42,226 bases of DNA from Gnetum montanum (GCA_015680685.1 MNCI01010502.1:126001-168226), one strand, 5' to 3'. Positions 12,437 through 25,489 are shown, counted from the stretch's first letter. Translations and numbers: made by a program. The notes: generated by a model from the sequence alone, not told the origin.

Positions 12437-14319
12437 TATCCTCACAAGTAAATAAAAACTCATCCTCGAGTGAACGAAAGAATGAATAAGTCCCTAACAA
12501 AATATTAGAAAGGTATGGGATTATTGAATGATGCTAACTACTGACTAACTCTAAGTGTTTCATTACAAAATTTTATTTGAGTGAATGCATACAAAATGAC
12601 AGAGTGACAGAAAGACTAGAAAGACATTGAAAATTATCAAATTTATAGAGGTTTTCAAAACTTCGCTAGATATGATTCTTCTTGTTGCCTCTAGTAGTGG
12701 CAGACTTCCAACATTAATTGTTATGTCGATACTTCTTTGGTTATGTAGAACATTCTTGAAGAATGAACTGAAATTTCTTCTCATCATCCCGTGGATCTAG
12801 CAAACATGTGAAGTTTGAACTACTATCTTATATGTGCTACGATTTGTCCATGGGTATATTCTTCATCGTCCCCCTCTTGGCTTTGTTATCATACATGGAA
12901 AAAGACCTTCTTCCTTCAATGTTTCTTTTAACATCACTTGTAGTCACCAAGAATCAACATGAGTTTTGGTAAATTTTTCTTAATAATTAACCCTTTTCAA
13001 ATCTCTTAGTTTTCATTTAAGCGTAAGGTGATGACAACATACTATGCCCAAGGCTATGAGGTAACTAAAATCATTAAACTATTTACATTATTTTGATCAA
13101 TTACTATTAGTTACCATGATGTTTGAAAATAGGATGTTGATATAAGTTTTTGAATAACTAAAACCAAAGTTCTAATTTAGAAGATTGCCAAGAAATATTG
13201 AACTTGAAGGATATTTTAACAAAAAAGTAGGAAAAAGTAAAAATATAATTGACAGGGATGAGAAGTAGTCCCAAAATTATGCATAAATTTAGAGAAACTA
13301 TCATTGATGTTCTAGAAGATGTGAAGGTTAGTTCAAAGTCATAATAAACAAAATTTATGCAAGTGGGGTCCTCCCCAAAGCAGGCTCCTACCATAATGCT
13401 CTTGCAAAAACACTTCTATAGATGACGATGGGAACCTAAGAAGTTAAATGTAGATCATGCCTTTGTTCCAAAAATCACACAACTACCATGGTTAGGATGT
13501 TACACTATAATACACAAAACCAAAAGGCTCATAATCACATGTAGTGGTGAAGTGAATAATGGGATGAGAAGGGATTGTAGAGATTGGTATGTAAGGTACT
13601 TGACCATGTCCACAATAGGTTCTTGCAAAAAGTGTGATTAAATTGATCAGCATACCTATCCATCCAGGTTTAGACCAATTCTATACCATGAGCAGTGATT
13701 TCACATTTTTGTGTTCCTTCCTACCGATCACTATAAGTCCATAACCACCTCAAAGAACAAACATCACTCCAAAAGAGAAGAAAAGAGAAGATGGAAGGAA
13801 GGGCCTTAGTTAGAGGGACATCTTTAGTCATGGGTAACATGTCTTTCCAACCCCATAACTAGTGCTTATAGCCCACTATTATGTCTAATGGATGTGCTTT
13901 GAATTCCCATTATTATTATTATTTTCTTTCATTTTTAATGGGAACCACACCATGAAAAGACATAGCTTTCTATTTATTGGTCATTGAAGGAGTGATGATA
14001 CATTCCTCAAGGAGTCATAAACCACATAAAAGAAGTCAAGAAGAGAATTCAACAAGTCTCCTTAAGGTCACACCCTTTTCCATTCCCATGTGATCATTCC
14101 CTCTTTCTTTAAGGTACAATGATCATTGATTAATTTTAGTTTCATGAAAGAAGAACCAAATTGTTTTCATGAAAATGTCCTTTTATTTAGAGAACTAGAG
14201 GGATAGATGAGGTGGTATCATTGCTTTACCCAATTACTTACCCAATGATCTTGATAGTATAGCACAAAAACCCAACACATAGTGTTGACTTCTACATCAT
14301 GAATTTGCAATATTATTCA
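12437..14319 (-). other. Element D 3' non-coding region
   Basis: No convincing coding frame. On the minus strand it shares blocks with the 3' non-coding part of element B: 'ccctctaactaaggccctt' (near 13,815 here, 37,447 in B), 'aattcaaagcac', 'aaaagggtgtgac' and 'agcct.ctttggggaggac' (near 13,385 here, 37,876 in B). The last purine-rich block may be a second, internal polypurine tract. Confidence 0.65.
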
Positions 14320-14480
14320 TAGAAGCATAAAAGAACATTCATAAAACATAAATAAAATGACTCAATAAATGAGAAAAATATAAAGAAAAGAAAATATATT
14401 AAGAAATTGAAAACATATGAAGAATTAGAAAATTTTGGAAAAAATAGAAAAATGATAAAAATTTCAAAACAAAAAAGGTG
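14320..14480 (-). repeat. T-rich tract of element D (A-rich on plus strand)
   Basis: Strongly A-rich on the plus strand, so T-rich on the element's own strand. It lies just after the last coding remnant, the same place as the T-rich repeat of element B (36,612-36,860). Confidence 0.6.
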
Positions 14481-14623
14481 AAAAATACTTATTAGTTCTT
14501 AAACTAGGATAGAGCATCTCCCCCATCACTAATCTTATGGCTGCACTTTCAAGAGATGGACTACACAATCCCATATCTATACATCACTAGTTTTCCATAT
14601 ATCACCATTACTAATTTAATTAA

Positions 14624-17103
14624 TCAAGTGGTAGCATATCTAACATTAATGATAGTCTTGTTTGGATCATTTTGAGATGTATCTTCATCTACACTTAAAA
14701 GTAATTCTATTTTGGGGGGTCTAGATGTGTTTGCTTCTTCTTCTTGATTTTCTATTTTAATTCTCGAATATTCATGTTTAATATCCTCTTCTGGTGTATA
14801 ATCATAGTGTAAGATATTTGTGTCTAAGTCCTCTATTTGGTTCATTTTCTTAAGTTTAGAACTAATAAGTAGATCAATTTCCTCCATGCATCTTTCAAAA
14901 AATTATATATTTTCATTTTCAATATTTTGAATTTTTGATCCATAACTACACCCTTTACAATTAGTGATGCATGGATTTTCCTATACCTCTACAATGATAC
15001 ATTTATCATTTATGTCTTGTGTTTGAGTGATAATGGTTGTTGGCTTTTGCATATGATTAGGAGACATCGATCTAGTGAGGAAGGCTGTTGCATCAGATTG
15101 ACCTTATGCTACTTTTGATGATTTAGTAGGTCCACGAGTGTTGTGCTTACATGTGGAAACCAACCTAAAGAAAGGGCATTTCTGAGATTCTGGTGGAGAT
15201 CTACTAGCATTATCATTTTTGTATGTGTTCATAGCACAAGTGACATTCTTTCATTAATGTTGTGATGTTGAACCTTCTTGTGTTGTTGTTTGTGACATAT
15301 GGTGGAGGAAAGTAGGAGAATATTGAGGAGATGATGAAAGATGAGAGGTGTGAGATGGTGATCTCATTGAAGATGTTGTGGGATGATGATATTTAGGAGA
15401 GTGATAGTAGTGATTTGAGGTAGAGGAAGTAGAACTAGTCAATGAAACAAGTTGTTGAACATAATATCTGTATGGGTTCGACTGATAATAAGGATAGTGT
15501 TGGTTTGATGATGACCTAACCCACAATGGTGGATTTTTCCATTGTGTTGTATGATATTTTTGAGGCTAGTAATAAGTCCCAATAGGATAGTATAGTTGGT
15601 TGTAGGAAAATCTATAATCACCTTGTAAGAAAGGTAATTTCCTAGGCATTTACTTTTATATGAACTTGGGATTCAATGAAGAAGTCCAATACTCATGTAG
15701 ATGTAACATGACTAGGTAATAGCCCTTTAGATTATTGTATACGCAGATGTCACGTCCATCATCTTCTTCGATGGTTGAGTCTATAGCCTCTTCTTCTACA
15801 ACCATTTTCTCTTTTTGCCAATAAGTGTTCCTAGATGTTTCTTGGTTCTTTTTTGTCCTTTTATTGTGATCACTTAATTTGTTTTCTATTATTCTCTTCT
15901 ATAAAATTTCTATGAAAGTTGTAACTTTCTCATTTATTCATTCTGACATCTTATCCAGCTTTGCTTCAACTCATCGATATATTTTTGTATTAGAAATTTT
16001 TGTTGTAAAATCATCTCATCTAAAGTTGCCTCTTTTTCCTCATTAGAGATATGAACCATTATTTTTGAAGATTTGGGTCCCAATTATTTTCCTCTACATT
16101 CTCTCATGTACATAGCTCTCCTTCTTCTTTTTCCGCCTACCCAATTAGCCTTTGTATCTGATGTGTTCCTAGTTCATATAATGACCTTCAGCATACATCC
16201 TAAAGGCCTCTCTCATTTCATTATCAAGCCCATCTATGATGTGGAACAGTTGCTCTTTTTGAGAGAAATCATGGCTAGGACATCTATGTAGTAGAGAATA
16301 GTATCTATCCAAGAACACATCCAAGGGTTCATGATTTTCTTACCTCCATCCTTGGATTTGTTTTCTTAGTTTGGACACTCTTGCATAGGTTTGGTATTTT
16401 TCATTGAAAAGTTCTAGCATTGTGGACCACTAGTGGATGGAACTTGGTTCCAACAATCTATACCAACTTTTATCTTCGTTTATTAGTATCCTAGGGAAGA
16501 GCTTAAGCTTTTACCACTTATTTTCAATATTTTGCAAGGCATAGGCATCATGGAAGGCTTGTAAGTCATGTTGTGGATCAGAATTATAAACTCCCCTAAA
16601 TTTAGGAATCTTCATGTTAAGCCATTTGATGCAGCAATCCCTTTGATGCCTTTGGGGTATTTTATCTATCTCCCTAATCTATGTTAGGTCCCTAGTAGCC
16701 ATTAAGGATTCATCTGTACCAAACATGTCATGGTGATAACATATATTTCTATTCATTTGATTGTGATTATCTCTTTTATGCTCATTTTGATATCTTTGAT
16801 TTTACCCTTGGGTTTGATTTATATCTTTATCTTGACCCCATAGTAGAGCTCTATTTTTATACCTCCATTCATCTTTGTCAAAAATATATGTTGAAGAGGA
16901 AGAGGAAGATGAGGAACTGGGAGAATCACCATGGCTCCTATAATTCTTCCCATGGTCCCTTGATTTTTCTTATCTAAGTTTAGAGAAGGTCCTACCCCTG
17001 CTTAAGGTTGTTCACTCCAATTCTCTTTACCATAGATCCTATCATTTCTCCTACTAATGTTTTCATCATATGATGTATTATTATCCTTATGTGTAGAAGA
17101 CAT
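14624..17103 (-). pseudogene. Element D gag and downstream remnant, broken
   Basis: The minus-strand ATG at 17,103 begins MSSTHKD, like MSSSSSHK of element B, about 110 bases after the primer site. The capsid part (about 16,640-16,170) aligns with B: IPKFRGVYNSDPQHDLQAFH against IPRFEGGYNANPQHHLWAFH, then SWYRLLE, MLELFNEKYQTYARVS and KQIQGW. At 15,526-15,254 the proline/serine-rich segment NPYRYYVQQLVSL matches DPYGYYVQQPVSP of B. 14,887-14,624 gives an acidic linker with PPKIEL, resembling the 'PKIELK.LP' segment between protease and RT in Athila-type elements. I did not find a protease D-S/T-G motif, so that part is probably deleted. The roughly 160-residue N-terminal domain present in B is missing here. 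Many stops. Confidence 0.8.
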
Positions 17104-17216
17104 TGTTTTACCTAATAATGTGTATGACTTAAAATAATAATATTTTCTAAGAGATACATCATTAATATCTTTATAGTGATTTTGTATAATATAACTAATC
17201 TAGATAACTAGCACCG

Positions 17217-17235
17217 TCCCTAGCAATGACACCAA
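17217..17235 (-). other. Element D primer binding site (tRNA-Asp type)
   Basis: Directly after the 5' LTR on the minus strand the sequence reads TTGGTGTCATTGCTAGGGA, a decayed form of the TGGCGCCGTTGCCGGGGA site complementary to the tRNA-Asp 3' end used by Athila/Tat elements. Differences are mainly transitions. Confidence 0.75.
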
Positions 17236-18112
17236 TGATGAGTAGCAAGGTACCCTTATGCCTAACCATATGAATCATAAGCATTCACACACAATCTGGT
17301 TGAATTCTAAGGATGGGACTAGTTGTGTATCTAAATCATTATGCCTTGATCATAGTTTGTTGTCTTCCCACTTAGACTAGTGGTAGCTTTATCATGTATG
17401 ATTTAGTCCAAAGTGAGAAATATGATAATTGATGTTATTTGGCCCTAAGCTACTCCTAATGATAATAAAGAAATTAATTGTTTAATCTAATTAACAATGA
17501 AATGTAAATTCTAAACTAGCCTATGGGTGATGAGTGCTTATTTCCAACTTTCCATACATGTCTTGAACCCATGTATCCACTACCAGGATTATAGAGTGCT
17601 ATGCTATTGGGTGAACTAAGAAATAACACTATTGGGATTACCAAACAAATACGTGTTTACACTCAAAACTGGTCATGCTTATTTCACCAATTCATTAACA
17701 TGAATGGAAACGTAAACATTAACTAAGTACATGGAATATAAATTGCATTAAAAGTAAATTTAATTTAAGTCAAATTGCTACAATGAATAAGAATCAATCT
17801 TGATCTTATTGTCATTCATAGAATGTGTCCAGGTACATTGCCAATCAAATATGATGTTGTATAACTAACTCAAATCCATACTACAAGTGCTCACTAACTG
17901 TTCTCTAAAACTATGAAATAAAATTACAAGAGTTTGTCTACTCTATTAACTAATTTATTATCACACCATGCACTTGAGTGCTATATTTCTCATCTAGCAC
18001 ACATCCTGTGATATCAAATATTCAACATTGCATTTTTCCAATATCAGGTATGCCATATTGGGGCTCCAATATCAAATATCCAATATTAACCCAAACAAAA
18101 TACAATTCATCA
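17236..18112 (-). repeat. Element D 5' LTR
   Basis: 877 bp with terminal TGATGAAT...CTACTCATCA on the minus strand. The end 'GGTACCTTGCTACTCATCA' is nearly the same as that of element B ('GGTACCTTGCCACTCATCA'). The first ~115 bases on the minus strand carry a cluster of GATATT/GATATC cores. Right neighbour is the target duplication GTTAT. Confidence 0.9.
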
Positions 18113-18117
18113 GTTAT

Positions 18118-18890
18118 GATGGTGAAATAGCAATGAGGTCGTAGGGAAATGATCATGAAGGTTAATAGTGCATCCCAATTGTTGACATCATGATTACAGT
18201 GTGGCACAAACATATTGGTCAATTCATTTGCGCTTCATACTTCATGTTTTGAAATGTAGTTCACTCAACATATGTGCTTGATGAACCAACACCTCATTCC
18301 AAGGTTAGTTCAGCCATTAATCTCCTCCATTTGTATGTTTGGATCCATTTATATATCCTTTAGGCTTCATTGGCCACACAACTTCTTGGAAATTTGCTTC
18401 CTCCCCCTTGGTTTATGTTGGGTAAAAACTTCATTGGGTTTCTTTGCAAAAACTAGTTTTGATTTAGTTTTCCCATTGAGTAAGATGTGTTACACTTGAT
18501 GGAATAGATGGTTTCCCATTGAATGAAGTGTGTTACACATTCAATCAACTTGGTGGTGGAAAACATTAGCCAACATTATCATCCAAGGTAAGAAAGGTTA
18601 TAATCAAGATATGGGGTTAGGCTTAAGGGAATGGTAATAGAAATGATAGGAAACAAGCACTCCTAGCATGGTAGGACAAATTCACCGAATCTTGCACATC
18701 AAGGTCACATGATGATTTTCCAACATGATATGTTGCACCTTCATGATGACTCCAGACTTCATTCAATAGGAAAAACTCTAAGAGGACAAGAAAACTAGAT
18801 GAGAAAAATCATGTTGTTAAAATGTAATACATAAGGCCATGTAGAATAGTCAACAAACCAAGTTACCAAAGGTCATATGTATTGCCAGCT
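18118..18890. other. Unassigned non-coding stretch
   Basis: Formerly joined to 11,571 before element D inserted. No gene or clear repeat partner seen. Contains two loosely repeated 'ttttcccattgaatgaagtgtgttacac'-like pieces near 18,470 and 18,515. Confidence 0.45.
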
Positions 18891-19030
18891 TAAGGTTGTG
18901 GTGGGTCATGCTACCAATGTAAGGCCTTGGTAGGCCATGTTGCTAGTTTAAGGCCATAGAAGGTTGTGCTACTAGTTTAAGGCCTTGGTAGGCTGTGTTG
19001 CTAGTTTAAGGCATTAGTAGGCTATGGAAA
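18891..19030. repeat. TAAGGCC short tandem repeat, right array (29-bp period)
   Basis: Five units starting near 18,891, 18,920, 18,949, 18,978 and 19,007, each like 'taaggccttggtaggccatgttgctagtt'. Same core as 6,120-6,330 but with a 29-bp instead of 35-bp period. Confidence 0.85.
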
Positions 19031-19082
19031 GTGGGCTGGCTTAGTAATTGTTGTCAACTACATTTAGTATGGATTTAGATAG

Positions 19083-19315
19083 GAACGATTGACTAGATTG
19101 CCCAACTCATTCTCATCCATGTTTGCTATTCAAAAGGCCCCATTGCCATAGGCCTTGGTGATTAAGAAAGGCCCTTCCAAGTTCGCTGAGAACTTATCCA
19201 AATGCTTGCAAATAGCTTTGAGGACTAGGTCCCATTCCTTGATCTTGTGCTTATTAAGGCTATGTGGATGTTGTGGTTTCCATAATCTAATCCTACATAT
19301 CCACCATAAGCACAT
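19083..19315 (-). pseudogene. Ty3/gypsy pol C-terminal fragment (end of integrase)
   Basis: Minus-strand translation gives KEWDLVLKAI, then KFSANLEGPFLITKAYGNGAF. This matches the conserved end of plant gypsy integrase ('GDLVLKK...GKF.PNWEGPY.V.K....GAL'). After an in-frame stop the frame continues IANMDENELGNLVN, matching 'LA.MDG.E...PVN' at the polyprotein terminus of Tat/Ogre-type elements. Only about 80 codons survive, and RT, RNase H and the integrase core are not found at higher coordinates. The next block on its strand is the TAAGGCC array, as after the E protease. It could be the tail of a second E-type element. Confidence 0.75.
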
Positions 19316-19319
19316 TAAC

Positions 19320-19985
19320 TAGCACCTAGGTGAAAATGAGTAAATAATGCTTAAAATGATATAAAATACCATAGTAAATATGAAAAAACATGCTATCCTA
19401 GTGTCAATCAAAATGAGAACAAGGTCAACTAAGGCTATAGGATGTAGGTGAAGATAAATTAGATGGAATGAAGGCCAAATAAAGTTAAATGAAGGTCAAA
19501 TAAATTTGAAGCACCATATAACATGGAAAATAATGTCAAATATGAAAAACAGTATTGCTCTAGGCTAGTTTTAGGCCATGGTAGGCCATGTTGCCATTTT
19601 AAGCCCTTGGTACGCCATGGCTATATGATGTCAAATGATGGTCAAACCCCATCACTTAACACTAATCAAAGGCTACACAGAAGGCAACAGAGGCTATAAT
19701 AATGAAAAAAAGATAAATTTAATAAAACTAAAGGCTAGATAAGGTCAATTGATGGTAATAAGGATCAACAATGCAAAACAAATCAAAAATCCATGAAATA
19801 AGGCCAAATCCATCAGAATGGAATACATGTGGTAAAACTTGGATAATATTGGTCAAATAGGATTATATCTTACTAGTTTTAAGCCTTAGTGGGCCATGGT
19901 ATGGGGCTAAAGGTTATCAGGGATGTTTGGACACATGAGGGGATTATTTTGAAGTAGTTTTAAAGCAAAAATAACATTTTTTCTT
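19320..19985. other. Non-coding stretch with stray TAAGGCC units
   Basis: AT-rich, with repeated 'aaggtcaa', 'aaggctat' words and single TAAGGCC-type units near 19,565-19,620 and 19,875-19,900. No gene seen. Confidence 0.5.
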
Positions 19986-19989
19986 ATGA

Positions 19990-22700
19990 TTATGTTGGGT
20001 CTTATTGGTGACTACATTGGCCTAGCATAGCCATCCCTTCTCTAGCATAGTCAATATTCAAGGGTAGTTTCCTAGACTTAGAATGATCACTTTTGGGCTC
20101 CCAGTGGTTCAAATAGCTAGCACAAGGTATAGGTATTGGAAATTAGTAAGTTTTGGTACTATTTTACTCAGAAGATGGAAAACATTTCTTCTTGTGATGA
20201 CTACATTAGGCTAATAGGCCCCAATGTAGTCATAGGGAATGAATGAGCTTATGAGGCTTACAAGGCTAAAACAAGGTGGAATTGTAGTTGGGTGACATGG
20301 GGGTAGGGTTCTGGTCATTCTGGATCAATTTTAGATTATTCTGAGTTATTTATTATTGATTTTTATTATCACATTTTTCCTTCCCACTAGGAATACATTG
20401 GCCTAGCATAGTGACTACATTATTCCATGTAGTCTTGCATGGAAAATGGATTTTAATGAGTTTTGGAAGTTGATCGACCATGCTAATGATCTTCTAGGAT
20501 CACTGGTGTTGCTAGCTAGGGTTACAATGCCAAAATCATGAGTTTTGGTGATTTCTTGGATCTTGGAATGGCCAAATACCTCTTTACTATGCTAGCATGT
20601 AGTCCCTAGCATAGTTGAGAAGTTTGGTATGAAATATGATGGATTTTGGCTCATTTTTCCATGTTTCATGGTCTCAAGGAGCTCTAATAGTGTTCTAGGT
20701 CTTTCTGAGGATCAATTTTGATTGTTTCTGAGCTATTTTAGGATTTTTCAAATTAGCTATGCTTGGCTACACTAGTGACTACACTAGCCCAGTGTAGTCA
20801 TAGTATTTTCCAACATATTTAAAGTTGAAAAATGAAATATATTACATTTTATTGCCAAAATTGACTTTGGCGGGGCCCCAAGACTTCCAGAAATGAATTT
20901 GAATTATTTATGGCAAATTTTTTTTATTTTTAAGTGGACTATGTTGGCCAACACTAGTGACTACACTAGCCTAGCATAGTCACCTCCTTCCCAACATAGT
21001 TGGAATTGGAAAGTGCCAAACATGAGAAACTTTTTAAGTGTTATGATCAAACAAGCTCTAATGAGGTTCTAGGATTTGTCAAGAGTGAATTTGGTATCTT
21101 TTGTGTCAATTTTGAGTAGATTGGGATAGACTACACTACAACTTGATGAGGAATATCTTGGCCTAGCATAGTCCCAATCCTTATCAGTGTAGTTAAGATT
21201 TGGTAGTTCAAAGATGATGAATTCTGGCTCAAACCCAAGGTCTTATTAACCTAATGTATATCGGTAATGTCTTGTAGTCAAACAATATGTTTTATTAGTT
21301 GTATTTGGCTTGCATTTAGTCCCAAAATGTGAACTACACTGGTCTTCTATGAGGACAATGTTGGTCCATCGTAGTCCTTACAGTCTTTAGTGTAGTTGAC
21401 ACTTTGGGATAGAAATGTCAGTTTCTATGGTTAAAACTGGCTTCCACAAGGCCCCATGGTTCATCAATAGTGAATTTTGATTATTTCTAGAAATTTCTGG
21501 ATAATTTTTTAAGGACTACACTAGGCCTCAGTAGGGACTACACTAGCCCACCATAGTCCCAACTTTCCCTCAACATAGTAAATGTCGAAGTTATCAAAAA
21601 TGGTAAAAAAATGCAAGTTTTGTAGTCAAATAGACTCAGATAAGGTTTTAGAGTTTATCAATAATAGGTTTAAGTTATTTATAAATTTTGAGAAGTTCTT
21701 GGTGGACTACACTAGGCTCTAGCATGGACTATGCTAGCCTAACATAGTCCTCCCATCCCTCTAGGATAGTCAATGTTGTAATGACTAAAAATGATGAACA
21801 ATTACAAATTTTTTTCAAACATCTTCAAATAGAGTTTTAGGGTTTTATGGAGGTTTATTTGAGTGGTTTTTTATGGATTTTATCAATTCTAGATGGACTA
21901 TGTTAGGTTCAAGTAGGGACTACACTAGCCCAGCATGGTCCCAACTTTCCTCCAACATAGTCAAGGTTTGAACATGAAAAGTAGAAACAAGTGGCAAGGT
22001 TTATCTTAGTCTTCAATATTTTTGGGTTTTGGGGTTCTTGAAAGGTAATTTAGACTAGAAGATGAGTTTTCCAAAGCTTTCTAGGTGGACTATACTAGCC
22101 ACCACTTGTGTATGTATAGGCCCAACATAGTCACTCTTGAAAAACTTCATTTGAGTTGAAAAAGGATAAAATATTGCTTTAACTTTTAGTCTACCATAGT
22201 CTAGAAGCCCCCATAGATGATCTTGAGTTTGTGGATGATTGATTTATGGATTATGAGTGGACTATACTAGCCCAACATAGTGCTCTTAGTCTTCAATGTA
22301 GTCACATGTGGGAACTCATATTTATGAATATTCTCTAAGTTTTTGGTTGACCGGTTAATAGTTTTGGATCACTAGGTCCTAGAAAGGTGTGGAGGATTTG
22401 AGATTTAGTGTTAGACGTATGTGATGGTCTACAAGGTCCATTTGACCCTTAAACCCTATGACAATGCTAGGCCAACATAGTCCCCAGATTTCCCCAACAT
22501 AGTCATGGGGAAGAATGAAAAAGTAACACCATTTACTACATTTCACCATGTTTTAGGCCTATTGGAAGCTTAGACTATGGTTTAGAGAGATGATATGGCT
22601 ACTTAGGATTAACTAGAGGTTGGATGGATTAGGAAAAATCTATTCCACCATGGACTATGCTAGGCTAGTGTAGTCCACCTCCAAGTGAGCATAGTCACAT
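19990..22700. repeat. Diverged tandem array, about 190-bp period, hairpin core
   Basis: About 15 units whose core resembles 'gactacactagcccagcatagtc'. Core positions near 20,010, 20,197, 20,389, 20,582, 20,770, 20,940, 21,130, 21,330, 21,536, 21,726, 21,918, 22,086, 22,257, 22,463 and 22,652, spaced 170-206 bp. Units also share 'gttctaggatt..tca..a.tgaattttg'. The core is palindromic: at 20,777-20,799 GACTACACT and AGTGTAGTC form a 9-bp stem with a 5-base loop. The array runs straight into repeat X, and the start of the window looks like the end of a matching array. Confidence 0.85.
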
Positions 22701-23255
22701 GGGAAACTAGTTTTCAAATGAATTTTGGTGTCTTTTGATCACTCAGTTTGTGCCTAGGTCTACACTTACATGTCTAGATTGATCATGGGATTTTCTTTAG
22801 TAGGGATGGAGTTCCTAGCATTGGGTTTTGAAAGTTGATAGAATATTTCATATATTCCAAGGTTTCCCAACATAGTTAAGCCTAGAATTCCAACATCCTA
22901 GCATATTCAAGTTTTCTTTGTCTATTTTTGGTGTAAATTTGGCATTTTTTCTATAGTAAAAGGTTACAAATTTTTTATTTTTAATATTATTGGTTTTTAG
23001 TTCATTTTCAAGGATAAAAATAGCTATGTAACCATTGAATTAGGATGAATTGTTTGTTCTTAACAAGTGTTTCTGTTACCTTATGTGAAATGGTGTTTTT
23101 CCTATGATGGCCATGGTCATGTTAATTCTATAATTTTTTATAAAAAAATAGTTAAGAGTTTTTATGTTTTCTTATTATGAGATTTTATTTCATGATCTTA
23201 TTATTCCAATGGATGTGGAATCAACAAATTTAGTTAAGTGATTAATTCCATGGGA
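22690..23255. repeat. Dispersed repeat X, right copy
   Basis: Direct-orientation match to 1-220 and 1,130-1,470. Homology stops near 23,255 ('gtgattaattcca'), which marks a breakpoint, after which the sequence differs from the left side. Confidence 0.75.
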
Positions 23256-25489
23256 GTATCAAAACTTACCATACATAGTAACCTAGCTAGATTTGTACAC
23301 CAGCAACACTTGGACAGTGCAAAAATCTATTAGGAATTAGGTAGAAATTTTTACCCAAATTCATGGTCATAAAACCTATAAAATCCAATCCCCAACCCCA
23401 TAGAAAGGTTTCACTATTTTTTATACTTGGCCATATTTTTACATTCAAGAGCTTTGGGCAAACCTACAAACATAAAGATTTTGAATCATCCCCAGTGTGG
23501 AACCTATTTCCTTTACAATCATTGTTACCCCCTTTGAGATTGCGTGGAATTTTGCACCAACATTAAGCACCCTAGGCTTTGAGACTCCTAGCATGGCTCT
23601 TCTTAGTAGCCAAAAAACCCCACACATGTTACCCTCCTACATCATCAATGCTTTAGATATGTGGAGGAGAGTAGCTAGGTTCGATACCATTGGGCATTAT
23701 GAAACCTCTTGGTCATGGAGCTAACTGTGGCAAGCCATCAGTTTCAATAGACTCCAAACCCCCATCAAAGTGAAACCCCTAGTACCTAAGGCAGATCTTG
23801 TACACTTTTCTAGACTCTCTCTTTATTTTTACAAGAAAGTTTAAAGTTTTATTTTTTTGTGTAAGTTAGTTTAGTTTTTTATTTTTGTGCATTTATTTTC
23901 TCATATATATACATTATATTTTCATTTTTTACCCTCATTTTACACTCTCTAAGTCTATGGGTGATTTGCTGGACCATCCAGGGTACTTTAGATCCTATTT
24001 TTTAATTGGAGGCCCTTGGGATCTATGGTTAAGATTGTTGTGGCAAAACTTTCAATTTTCTAGCAATCAAATGTTTGGTTACTACACCAAGAAGTATCAT
24101 ACACTAGCCATAGGACTTTGAAATAATTTTACAATGGTCAAAAGCCAAGCCCAAGTATCCCACGCTATCAATACTAGCCATGAAAACTATAAAACTCTAC
24201 AACTGAATCTCACACTAACCAACATAATTCTTGGGTCTGGGAAAAAACCTTTAAAATTTATTTAAAAACTATTTTTCATTAAAAACATATAGAACATGCA
24301 ATAACAATTCAAATTCATCTACAACATTGCATTTTCAAGTGTAGAAAAACCCAATGTAAACCTAAATTTCATTAAATTTTCACTAAGAATATCCTAGTTT
24401 GCAATGAAAAAACTATAGTAAAAACCTTGGGAATTTTTTTAAAAAATTTTAAAAATTCCAAAATTCATCTAGAAACATACTAAACTAATCTACCATCCTT
24501 GGGAGCCTTATACATTTACCACATGTACCCAAAAGATTGCAAACATTACCAATTTTTCCATGGAAAAACTGCAAAATTTTGGGGAAAATAGGGCAAAATG
24601 CTATGAATTAGGTTGATAAAAAATCCATATTTTGGTAATTAAAATTTAAAAATATTCAGTCCCACATCCAAAATATCTAGAAGACCTCAAATGATAAATC
24701 TATGAAATCAAAACCTAAAAATTGCATTGTAGACAACCTAGAAAAAATGTTGACCTTTCACTAGAACTATCAAAACTAAGGAAAAAATGCTATGCATAGG
24801 TGTCAAAGAAAATCCAAATATCTATCATAAGATGGTTAAAAATCCAAATTTCACTACCATAATTATCAAAAAGCTTAAACCTTTAATTTAAGGTAGTCAT
24901 AATGTAAAAATTCAACCAAATCGAGCCTATAAGTGGAAACACATTTTTACAAATTCATTGAAAATCAGAAAAATGGTAGAAAGTTTTAACTTGGTAGTCT
25001 TCCATGAATATAATTTTCCTAAAAAAGGATCTAAAAGCTTGAAAAACATGCATACATGTTTCTCCACCTTGTTCAAAACTAGGTTTTGACTAGTTGATCT
25101 GATCTTCTTCACCATGGTGGTTGAAATTTGTGAATTATATTGCAAAGAAAATCCCAGAATCTCCTCCTCTACTACAAAAATACTATTTACATGGATGCAT
25201 AGAGGTCAAGATTACTAGGAAAATTTTGGAAATTTGGTTTTCAATTGCTACTTCAAATTTTATACATCACACTTGGGAGATTGAGAAGAAAACTAACTTC
25301 AAATACTTATTTCTAGTACAAAATCCTCTCAAAAAAAGGCCTGCACAATAAGAATGAAAAATATATAAAAGTGAGGAAAAACCTTCCATACATTGATGTT
25401 AAGAGATAATCAAGAAACTTAGATTCATAAGTTGAATATTTTTCAAAATTTCCACTTTCCTACCTTCAATGTTGTCATGTTGTCAATTT
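23256..25489. other. Unassigned, mostly non-coding
   Basis: AT-rich. The longest open stretches (23,497-23,724 and 23,885-24,121, both plus) show no domain I recognise and could be chance. 'tcatatatatacattatattttcat' near 23,901 resembles a TATA-rich promoter but nothing convincing follows. Confidence 0.4.

Larger units (their letters stand above)
11577..18112 (-). mobile_element. LTR retrotransposon D (B/D family, Ty3/gypsy Athila/Tat-like, non-autonomous)
   Basis: A 6,536-bp minus-strand element flanked by the same five bases on both sides (GTTAT at 11,572-11,576 and 18,113-18,117). The LTRs are 860 and 877 bp. The right one has TG...CA ends (TGATGA...TCATCA). The left one has lost its terminal CA to a G-to-A change on the plus strand. 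Order on the minus strand: 5' LTR (18,112-17,236), tRNA-Asp-like primer site, ruined gag from 17,103, a T-rich tract (about 14,480-14,320), a long non-coding part, a purine-rich stretch before 12,437, and the 3' LTR (12,436-11,577). RT, RNase H and integrase are not found. It is related to element B by Gag, primer site, LTR terminus and 3' non-coding block, but much older judging by LTR divergence and stop density. Confidence 0.9.

Noticed and set aside
23885-24121. Plus-strand frame after a TATA-like stretch
   Set aside because: No domain, no intron-exon context, and composition like surrounding non-coding sequence.
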